NCBI GenBank assembly: GCA_902628605.1
Contig: CACONV010000009.1
Location: forward strand, 1 to 32,323
Direction of reading: 5' to 3'
DNA length: 32,323 nt
Source: an uncultured Bacteroidota bacterium
GTDB taxonomy: Bacteria > Bacteroidota > Bacteroidia > Flavobacteriales > Flavobacteriaceae
The notes below the pieces were generated by a model, which was not told the DNA's origin, ran no database searches, and saw only the letters and a program-made list of their open reading frames with translations. Shown in pieces: positions 25,961 to 32,323 of this stretch. The position numbers were made by a program, and so were the translations under genes. Every line of letters starts with the position of its first letter. Positions within the stretch are counted from its first letter, which is position 1.

Positions 25961-26296
25961 ACTTTTTCTAGCGGCTATGAAACTTCTTATGAAAAAAATC
26001 ATTGACAAAGAAGAAGTCAAAATCATAATTATTACCCTTACCAAACCAATACCACCCTTATCTATTGATTTAGGCAATCTCATCCCAACCAATGAAACTA
26101 ATATTAATAGAGTAAGTAGTACGGCAATATGAGAGATAATTTTATTTTGATTTTTAACTCCACTATAGCACGCTATTAAAAAAACTCCTATCAAAACAGG
26201 AATAAGTGCTGTAGGAGATAAAACGTCAAAGTAACCCCAAAGTCCAACCGTTATTAAAGAAATAGAATTTATTAAATTTGCTGTTGTAGCGTTCAT
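25955..26296 (-). CDS. Small conserved-looking multi-helix membrane protein
   Basis: This 113-residue protein of unknown function has four predicted hydrophobic helices: about 9-24 (SISLITVGLWGYF), 29-45 (ALIPVLIGVFLIACYSGV), 54-71 (HIAVLLTLLILVSLVGM) and 83-106 (GLVRVIIMILTSSLSMIFFI). Polar loops carry KNQNK and RLPKSIDKGG, and the end is basic (RSFIAARKSK). The regular layout and the sequence SPTALIPV look conserved, but I cannot tie it to a named family. It stands alone between tRNA-Phe and phzF on the opposite strand, with its own promoter. Base composition matches its neighbours. Confidence 0.8.
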   Translation of the reverse strand: MNATTANLINSISLITVGLWGYFDVLSPTALIPVLIGVFLIACYSGVKNQNKIISHIAVLLTLLILVSLVGMRLPKSIDKGGIGLVRVIIMILTSSLSMIFFIRSFIAARKSK

Positions 26297-26306
26297 ATTT
26301 TTTTTA

Positions 26307-26338
26307 CAAAAATAAAGATTTTGAAATCACTTATGCAA
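26307..26338 (-). promoter_or_regulatory. Promoter for the small membrane protein gene
   Basis: On the minus strand TTG (26338-26336), a 21-nt spacer and TATTTTTG (26314-26307) match the Bacteroidota consensus. The -7 box ends 10 nt before the ATG at 26296, so the leader would be very short or absent, as at prc. Confidence 0.5.
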
Positions 26339-26384
26339 TTAAAAAAATATAACTACTATTTTTTTATTTATTTATAAATTATTT

Positions 26385-27170
26385 TTGGAACTAGAAATTT
26401 ATCAAATCGATGCTTTTACTTCTGAGGTTTTTAGAGGAAATCCTGCATGTGTTGTTCCCCTCAGTAGATGGCTAAATGATGAAATTATGATAAAAATTGC
26501 TAAGGAGAATAATGTATCAGAAACAGCTTTTTTAATAAAAAAAAATAATGATTTTTGTCTAAGATGGTTTACTCCAAATGTTGAGATGGATTTATGCGGA
26601 CATGCAACTTTGGCAACAGCACACTATTTAAAACAACATCAAAACCATCCAAATGACGAAATTTCATTTCATACCAGAAGCGGAATTTTAAAATCTAAAT
26701 TTATTAACGGAAGTATACAGCTAGAATTGCCACTCAGAGAGCCGAAAAAAACAATAATACCTCCAAATTTAGCTAATGCTGTCAACTATAAACCAGTTGA
26801 AGTTTTGAGAGCCAGGGATTTTATTTTAGTTTATGATGATCAATTAAAAATTGAAAATATTAAGATTAACAGGTATGAGTTTGACAAAATTAACATTGAC
26901 CCAGGAGGGGTTGCATTTACGTCTCCAGGTAAATATTGCGATTTTGTTTCTAGATTTTTTACACCTCAATCATTAATTTTTGAGGATTCAGTTACCGGTT
27001 CATCACACTGTTCGCTTATCCCATATTGGAGCAGAAAATTAAATAAAAAAAAACTTAAAAGTATTCAGCTTTCAGAGAGAACTGGTATATTAGAGTGTGA
27101 AGCACACAAAAATCATATTCTAATTTCAGGAAAAGCAAAAACCTATCTTAAAGGAAAGATTTTTATATAA
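26385..27170 (+). CDS. PhzF-family isomerase-like protein
   Basis: This 261-residue protein belongs to the PhzF/diaminopimelate-epimerase-like fold, a two-lobed protein probably acting in the cytoplasm. The N-terminus IYQIDAFTSEVFRGNPA is typical. The catalytic glutamate is Glu46 in NVSETAFL, followed by DLCGHATLA near residue 68 and the second-lobe signature EDSVTGSSHC near 205. PhzF proteins isomerise small acids, as in phenazine synthesis, but most members have no assigned substrate and no phenazine genes are nearby, so a specific role should not be assumed. The start is TTG at 26385; no ATG precedes the conserved N-terminus. The next gene begins 32 nt downstream. Confidence 0.9.
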   Translation: MELEIYQIDAFTSEVFRGNPACVVPLSRWLNDEIMIKIAKENNVSETAFLIKKNNDFCLRWFTPNVEMDLCGHATLATAHYLKQHQNHPNDEISFHTRSGILKSKFINGSIQLELPLREPKKTIIPPNLANAVNYKPVEVLRARDFILVYDDQLKIENIKINRYEFDKINIDPGGVAFTSPGKYCDFVSRFFTPQSLIFEDSVTGSSHCSLIPYWSRKLNKKKLKSIQLSERTGILECEAHKNHILISGKAKTYLKGKIFI

Positions 27171-27202
27171 AATGTTTAAAAACAATTGTAAAGAAGATTA
27201 TA

Positions 27203-28354
27203 ATGCGTAATGATATAATTAGAGATTACCCAACAGTTGAGTCATTAAGACTTAAGGCAAAACAAAACATTCCTGAATTTGCTTTCGACTACTTAGATGG
27301 GGGTTGCAACAACGAGGAAAATTTAAATCGAAATCTTCAAGACTTAAAAGAAATTATTTTAGAACCTAAATATTTGAGGAGTTATAAATCTAGTTCAACA
27401 AAAACAAATCTTTTTGGGGTTGAATATGACGTACCTTTTGGAATTTCCCCAGTTGGACTTCAAGGACTCATATGGCCTAACTCTTCTGAAATTTTAGCAA
27501 AATCTGCACTGAAACATAATATCCCTTTTATCTTAAGTTCAGTAACAACTATGGATATAGAGAAAACTGCAAGATTGACCAACGGTGATTTTTGGTTTCA
27601 ACTGTATAATCCAAAAGATGAAAATCTAAGAAAAGACATATTAAGAAGAGCTTATGATTCTGGTTGTAAAACCTTAGTTTTATTAGCAGATGTCCCAACA
27701 TTTGGTTACAGAGCCAAAGAAATTATTTCAAGGCTATCAATGCCTCCCAAGCTGACTTTAAAGAATATAATTCAAATCCTTGGAAAGCCAAATTGGGCCT
27801 TTAATACACTCATTTACGGGCAACCTAGATTTAAAAATCTTTCCCCCTACATAAAAAAAAACATGTCAATGCGTCAATTGGGTAAATTTATGGACGAAAC
27901 ATTTTCTGGTAGAATAAACCCAGAAATAGTTAATCCCATAAGGGAACTATGGAAAGGGAATTTAGTTTTAAAAGGAGTATCATCGGTTAGCGATGCAAAG
28001 GATGCAGTAAAGATCGGTTTCGACGGTATTATTGTATCAAACCATGGTGGTAGACAACTTGATGCCGGAAATTCATCAATTAAATCACTAGTTAAAATAC
28101 TAAAACATATAGATAAAAATAAAACAGAAATAATGATAGACAGTGGTTTTAGAAGCGGCCCTGATATTGCAAGAGCTCTTGCATCGGGAGCAAAATTTGT
28201 TTTTATGGGTAGGCCATTTATGTATGGTACAGCAGCACTTGGTTCAAAGGGTGGTAATCATACTATTTCGATTTTGAAGAAACAGTTTCAACAAATAATG
28301 GATCAACTCTGCTGTGAAAAAATAGAAGATTTACCAAGTTTCCTATCACAATAA
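27203..28354 (+). CDS. FMN-dependent alpha-hydroxy-acid dehydrogenase/oxidase
   Basis: This flavoprotein oxidises an L-2-hydroxy acid, possibly lactate or glycolate, to the keto acid. The 383 residues form a TIM barrel. Visible active-site features are Tyr30 in FDYLDGG, Tyr135 in FQLY, Lys257 in LVLKG, and the catalytic His281 with Arg284 in SNHGGRQLD (279-287). The FMN-phosphate region is IDSGFRSGPDIARALASGA and MGRPFMYG near 312-343. The electron acceptor (quinone or oxygen) and exact substrate cannot be read. LldD is one possibility, but no permease or regulator of lactate use is adjacent. It lies 32 nt after phzF-like and 10 nt before manA. Confidence 0.92.
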   Translation: MRNDIIRDYPTVESLRLKAKQNIPEFAFDYLDGGCNNEENLNRNLQDLKEIILEPKYLRSYKSSSTKTNLFGVEYDVPFGISPVGLQGLIWPNSSEILAKSALKHNIPFILSSVTTMDIEKTARLTNGDFWFQLYNPKDENLRKDILRRAYDSGCKTLVLLADVPTFGYRAKEIISRLSMPPKLTLKNIIQILGKPNWAFNTLIYGQPRFKNLSPYIKKNMSMRQLGKFMDETFSGRINPEIVNPIRELWKGNLVLKGVSSVSDAKDAVKIGFDGIIVSNHGGRQLDAGNSSIKSLVKILKHIDKNKTEIMIDSGFRSGPDIARALASGAKFVFMGRPFMYGTAALGSKGGNHTISILKKQFQQIMDQLCCEKIEDLPSFLSQ

Positions 28355-28364
28355 TTTTTTCGCA

Positions 28365-29345
28365 GTGATAAAGTCTGTCTCTTTTTACCCTATGTCATTC
28401 AAAAAGAAATTAATACCAAAAATTTGGGGTGGTAAAAATCTTGAAGATTTTTTTTCATATAAAAATCTGAAGAAAAACTATGGCGAATCATGGGAGATTT
28501 CAGTCATAAAAGGCTTTGAGTCGGTTGTGAAAAAAGGAGTTTTTAAAAATACTAGACTAGATAAGTTGATTGAAAAATATCCTGTTGAAATTTTAGGAGG
28601 AAAAGTTTATGACAAATATGGTTTAAACTTTCCGATTTTGATAAAATTTATTGACGTAAATAAACCCCTATCAATACAAGTCCATCCTGATGACAAAACA
28701 GCAAAGCTTCGACATAATTCATCTGGAAAAAGCGAAATGTGGTTCATAATTGAAACCAAAAAAAACGCCAAACTTTCCCTTGGTTTTAGTGAAAAAATAG
28801 ACAAGAAAATATTTTCTGAAAATTTAAAAGACAAGACTATCGATAAAGTATTAAACTCTTTTGAAGTGAATCCAAAAGATGCTTTTTATGTGCCAGCAGG
28901 GACAGTTCATGCTCTAAAGGGAAAAATGTTACTTCTTGAAGTGCAACAAAGTTCGGATATTACCTATAGAATTTACGACTATGATCGTTTAGATCCACTA
29001 ACAGGTAGAAAAAGAGAACTACACAAAAAATCGGCTATTAAATCAATAAATTTTACAGATATTAAAAATGAAAAAATAAAATATAATTCTACTGTAAATA
29101 AGCTTAATCCAGTAGTTGAAAATAATTTTTTTAAAGTTTACTATCTAAAAATCAATGGTAAACAAACCCAGAAAATTTCTATGAATAGTTCATTTTGGAT
29201 TTTAGTTTGTCTAGAAGGTTTACCTTCCATATATTATGAAAATAAAAAATACTCACTTAAAAAAGGAAAAACACTTTTAATACCGGCTATTATAAATTTG
29301 ATAAATATGAAAGGTTGTGGAGAAATAATTTGCATAACTACGTAG
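28365..29345 (+). CDS. manA: Mannose-6-phosphate isomerase, class I
   Basis: This zinc enzyme interconverts mannose-6-phosphate and fructose-6-phosphate, supplying GDP-mannose for surface glycans or feeding mannose into glycolysis. The 326 residues are of the short bacterial type. Zinc ligands are Gln105 and His107 in SIQVHPDD, Glu124 in KSEMW and His182 in AGTVHALKG; the catalytic Arg202 is in TYRIYDYDR. The N-terminus has the expected KLIPKIWGGKNL. The chosen start is GTG at 28365, 10 nt after the preceding gene; an internal ATG at 28392 would drop nine residues and is a fair alternative. Together with the hydroxy-acid dehydrogenase and PhzF-like genes it may be one plus-strand transcript. 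Confidence 0.94.
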   Translation: MIKSVSFYPMSFKKKLIPKIWGGKNLEDFFSYKNLKKNYGESWEISVIKGFESVVKKGVFKNTRLDKLIEKYPVEILGGKVYDKYGLNFPILIKFIDVNKPLSIQVHPDDKTAKLRHNSSGKSEMWFIIETKKNAKLSLGFSEKIDKKIFSENLKDKTIDKVLNSFEVNPKDAFYVPAGTVHALKGKMLLLEVQQSSDITYRIYDYDRLDPLTGRKRELHKKSAIKSINFTDIKNEKIKYNSTVNKLNPVVENNFFKVYYLKINGKQTQKISMNSSFWILVCLEGLPSIYYENKKYSLKKGKTLLIPAIINLINMKGCGEIICITT

Positions 29346-29385
29346 TTATAAAATTGAATCATCCTTCTTTATATTTTAGTGTTTT

Positions 29386-29411
29386 TAAATTTATTTAGAT
29401 AAATTTATTTA
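29386..29411 (+). repeat. 12-bp direct repeat upstream of the beta-propeller gene
   Basis: TAAATTTATTTA occurs at 29386-29397 and again at 29400-29411, a 14-bp period, ending 8 nt before the ATG at 29420. It lies in the 74-nt gap after manA. It might be a regulator site or hold a weak promoter box (TAAATTTA), but in AT-rich DNA a chance repeat is quite possible. Confidence 0.35.
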
Positions 29412-29419
29412 AAAAAAAT

Positions 29420-32323
29420 ATGATTTATCGAAATAACATACTCCTAAGCTCTTTCTTTTCATTTTTTTTATTACTCGCTTTTAATTCGTTTTCACAAAAC
29501 AAGAGGAAGTCAAAATCAAAAATATATAAGAATGTTTCCCTTAACGATTTCAATTTTAGAAATGTCGGTCCTGCTTTTCTCTCAGGAAGGATTGCAGATA
29601 TCGCAATAGACCCAAACAACGAAAATATCTGGTATGTGGCCGTTGGTTCTGGGGGTGTATGGAAAACACTAAATTCAGGTACAACATGGTCTCCTTTATT
29701 TGATGACGAAAATTCATATTCAATAGGTTGTGTTACAATTGATCCAAATAATTCTGCTACTATTTGGGTTGGAACCGGAGAAAATGTCGGGGGAAGGCAC
29801 GTTGCTTATGGTGATGGAGTATACAAATCAGATAATGGAGGGAAAAGTTGGAAAAATATGGGTTTAAAAAGAACTGAACATATTTCAAAAATCATTGTTC
29901 ATCCTGAAAATTCAAATATTGTTTGGGTAGCTGCCCAGGGTCCATTATGGAAAAAAGGTGATGAAAGGGGTGTGTATAAAACAATAAATGGGGGGAAAAA
30001 TTGGAAAAAGGTTTTAGGAAATAATCAATGGACAGGAGCGACAGATATTTTAATTGATCCTAGAAATCCCGATTTTTTATATGCCGCAACATGGGATAGA
30101 CACAGAACAGTCGCTTCTTTAATGGGTGGAGGGCCAGGTTCTGGAATTCATAAATCTGTTGATGGTGGAGAAACATGGAAAAAATTATACAAAGGTCTTC
30201 CAAATGATCAAGATTCAAATGGAGACGGTAAAATTGATAATGACGATCTTCCAACCGTCAATATGGGAAAAATTGGTTTGGCAATATCCCCACAAAATCC
30301 CGATGTATTGTATGCAGCTATTGAATTAGAAAGAACAACCGGTGGGGTTTATAAATCAGAGGATAGAGGAGAATCTTGGAAAAAAATGTCTAATGCAGTT
30401 TCTGGTGCCACAGGACCTCACTACTATCAGGAACTTTACGCTAGTCCTCACAAATTCGATAGATTATATTTAATGAATGTAAGAGTTCTAACATCTGAGG
30501 ATGGTGGAAAAACATTTGAACAACTAAAAGAGAATAAGAAACATTCTGACAACCATGTTATAGCCTTTAAAAAAAATGACCCTGATTATTTATTAATTGG
30601 TACAGATGCAGGTATTTATGAAAGTTTTGATTTAGCTGAAAATTGGAGGTACATTAAAAATTTACCTCTAACTCAATTCTACAAAGTTGCAGTTAACAAT
30701 GCCGAACCATTTTACCACATTTTTGGAGGTACTCAAGACAATGGGTCTGCTGGAGGCCCATCCGCAACAGACGAAATCGAGGGTATTAGCAATAAACATT
30801 GGTATAAAACTCTATTTGCTGATGGTCATCAATCTGCAACTGACCCTGAATTTAATAACCTGATTTATGCTGAGACACAGCAAGGTGGTCTTCATAGAAT
30901 TGATTTAGTTACTGGTGAACAAACATTTATTCAACCTCAAGCTGGTATTAATGACCCACACGAAAGATTTAATTGGGATGCTCCGATTTTAGTATCTCCT
31001 CACGACCCATCCACAATATATTTCGCGTCCTACAGAGTTTGGAAATCTGAAAATAGAGGAGATAGTTGGATTCCTATATCTAAAGACCTAACTAGAAACG
31101 AAAATAGAATTGAACTTCCTATTATGGGTAGAAAGCAGTCTTGGGATAATTCCTGGGACGTTGGTGCTATGTCTAATTATAATACAATTACCTCTTTAAG
31201 TGAGTCACCAATTAAAAAAGGTTTAATATATGTTGGAACAGACGATGGTTTTATACAGATTACTAAAGATGGTGGGGAAAATTGGAAAAAAATTCCTGTA
31301 ACTGCTTTAGGTCTCCCTAAGAGAAGTTTTGTGAATGATATAAAAGCCGATATTTATGACGAAAATATAGTATATGTAGTTTTAGATAATCATAAAGAAG
31401 GTGATTTTAACCCTTACCTCTTTAAAAGTAATGATCAAGGGAATACTTGGATACGGATTTCTAATGATCTTCCTGAAAGAACATTGCTATGGCGAATTGT
31501 TCAAGACCATATCAATAAAGAGTTATTTTTTCTTGCAACAGAATTTGGAATTTATACTTCACTTAATGGATGTAAGAATTGGCAAAAACTAAATGGGACA
31601 CCCAATATGGGCTTTAGAGACTTAGTAATTCAAAAAAGAGAAAATGATTTGGTGGCCGCCTCATTTGGAAGGGGGTTTTACATATTAGATGACTACAGTC
31701 CATTTAGAAACTTCAGTAATGAAAATTTAAAAAGAAGAGGTCATTTATTCCCAATAAAAGATGGTAAGTGGTTTATACAGAGAAGTAATTTGGGTAATAC
31801 TGGTGCAGATTATTACATTGCCGAAAATCCAAAATATGGTGTTACTATGACATATCACCTTAGTGATAGTTATGAAACTAAAACCGAGAAAAGAAAAAAA
31901 AGAGAAAAGCTGTTAAATAAAAAGATGTTGGATGTCCCGTTTCCAGGGTACAATACTCTTGATGATGAAAAAAATGAAATCCCTGCATATATTAAAATTT
32001 CAATTGAAGACGAAAAGGGAAATATTATAAGGCATATAGAAGAAAGGGCAAGTAAGGGTATGCATAGAATAACTTGGGATCTTAGACATATGTATAAGGG
32101 ATCTTTAAATGATTTAAATAATCAATATAGTTTGAGAGGCCCAATTGTTAAACCCGGAAAGTATAGTGCCACGTTGTATTTGGTAGAAAAAGGCTTGACA
32201 ACTAAGTTAAGTGAAAAGAAAAGTTTTAATGTAAACCCAATTTATGAGAGTACCTTGAAAGGAACATCTTTTGAAGAATATAATAAATACATGGACGACT
32301 ACTTTAAAGTCTACAGGGATATA
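29420..32323 (+). CDS. Exported beta-propeller protein, sortilin/VPS10-like with BNR/Asp-box repeats, partial
   Basis: The frame is open from the ATG at 29420 to the window end: 968 codons without a stop. A signal peptide (ILLSSFFSFFLLLAFNSFSQ) precedes two Asp-box beta-propeller domains. About nine S-x-D-x-G-x-T-W-like motifs are visible, including TLNSGTTW (about 81-88), SDNGGKSW, TINGGKNW, SVDGGETW, SEDRGESW, SENRGDSW, TKDGGENW and SNDQGNTW. An EF-hand-like calcium loop, DSNGDGKIDNDD (265-276), sits in a loop between repeats. The C-terminal part after about 780 is a different, beta-rich region. Such proteins are common in Bacteroidota and are often labelled glycosyl hydrolase, but the catalytic activity is unproven. 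The C-terminus is missing, so a secretion signal cannot be checked. Confidence 0.9.
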   Translation, partial: MIYRNNILLSSFFSFFLLLAFNSFSQNKRKSKSKIYKNVSLNDFNFRNVGPAFLSGRIADIAIDPNNENIWYVAVGSGGVWKTLNSGTTWSPLFDDENSYSIGCVTIDPNNSATIWVGTGENVGGRHVAYGDGVYKSDNGGKSWKNMGLKRTEHISKIIVHPENSNIVWVAAQGPLWKKGDERGVYKTINGGKNWKKVLGNNQWTGATDILIDPRNPDFLYAATWDRHRTVASLMGGGPGSGIHKSVDGGETWKKLYKGLPNDQDSNGDGKIDNDDLPTVNMGKIGLAISPQNPDVLYAAIELERTTGGVYKSEDRGESWKKMSNAVSGATGPHYYQELYASPHKFDRLYLMNVRVLTSEDGGKTFEQLKENKKHSDNHVIAFKKNDPDYLLIGTDAGIYESFDLAENWRYIKNLPLTQFYKVAVNNAEPFYHIFGGTQDNGSAGGPSATDEIEGISNKHWYKTLFADGHQSATDPEFNNLIYAETQQGGLHRIDLVTGEQTFIQPQAGINDPHERFNWDAPILVSPHDPSTIYFASYRVWKSENRGDSWIPISKDLTRNENRIELPIMGRKQSWDNSWDVGAMSNYNTITSLSESPIKKGLIYVGTDDGFIQITKDGGENWKKIPVTALGLPKRSFVNDIKADIYDENIVYVVLDNHKEGDFNPYLFKSNDQGNTWIRISNDLPERTLLWRIVQDHINKELFFLATEFGIYTSLNGCKNWQKLNGTPNMGFRDLVIQKRENDLVAASFGRGFYILDDYSPFRNFSNENLKRRGHLFPIKDGKWFIQRSNLGNTGADYYIAENPKYGVTMTYHLSDSYETKTEKRKKREKLLNKKMLDVPFPGYNTLDDEKNEIPAYIKISIEDEKGNIIRHIEERASKGMHRITWDLRHMYKGSLNDLNNQYSLRGPIVKPGKYSATLYLVEKGLTTKLSEKKSFNVNPIYESTLKGTSFEEYNKYMDDYFKVYRDI

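Noticed and set aside
26380..26387. TATTTTTG as a -7 promoter box for the PhzF-like gene
   Set aside because: It overlaps the TTG start codon and has no TTG at the proper distance upstream, so transcription would begin inside the gene.
27203..28354. Naming the flavoprotein L-lactate dehydrogenase LldD
   Set aside because: The active-site residues are shared by all FMN alpha-hydroxy-acid enzymes, and no lactate permease or regulator is adjacent.

Overview
The window is an AT-rich, very gene-dense stretch of chromosome from a member of the Bacteroidota, almost certainly the class Flavobacteriia and probably a marine, compact-genome lineage. Three things point there: the gene neighbourhoods (purH-mre-mrdA-rodA; surE-small membrane protein-lpxB; coaX-outer membrane protein-TPR-lptC-hemolysin-type protein-PPIase next to HMG-CoA reductase and a GYDIA-type GHMP kinase), promoter motifs of the Bacteroidota type (TTG/TTTG, about 20 nt, TAnnTTTG), and the scarcity of Shine-Dalgarno sequences. 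No gene-free gap reaches 300 bases; the longest is about 115. I see no insertion sequence, phage gene, integrase or CRISPR array.

Layout. 1-96: 3' end of a probable GAF-domain protein. 104-1636: purH. 1679-7130: the cell-elongation block mreB-mreC-mreD-mrdA-rodA. 7133-9253 (minus): carboxy-terminal processing protease Prc, convergent with rodA. 9369-11502: surE, a small membrane protein and lpxB (lipid A). 11510-15845 (minus): a peptide-use group of DPP-IV-type peptidase, POT-family peptide transporter and exported thioredoxin-like protein. 15944-18155: class II HMG-CoA reductase and a GHMP kinase, pointing to mevalonate-route isoprenoid synthesis. 18164-25755 (minus): coaX, an outer-membrane beta-barrel-like protein, a TPR protein, LptC, a 61-aa membrane protein, a CNNM/CBS hemolysin-type protein split by a frameshift, and a membrane-anchored parvulin PPIase. 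25843-25915: tRNA-Phe(GAA) with a strong promoter and a hairpin terminator. 25955-26296 (minus): small four-helix membrane protein. 26385-29345: PhzF-family protein, FMN-dependent alpha-hydroxy-acid dehydrogenase, mannose-6-phosphate isomerase. 29420 to the end: a large exported beta-propeller (sortilin/VPS10-like) protein cut off by the window edge.

Most of the window serves the cell envelope: wall elongation, lipid A and LPS export, outer membrane folding, periplasmic proteolysis and peptide uptake. Genes are packed with overlaps of 4-16 nt, and three junctions have the stop codon abutting the next start codon in the same frame, which suggests strong translational coupling.

I found no clearly new biological system. 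The points most worth a second look are the single-base frameshift in the CNNM/CBS gene at a homopolymer, near-leaderless promoters, the in-frame stop/start junctions, a U-U mismatch in the tRNA-Phe T-stem, a Cys/His cluster in PBP2, and several conserved-looking small membrane proteins of unknown function.
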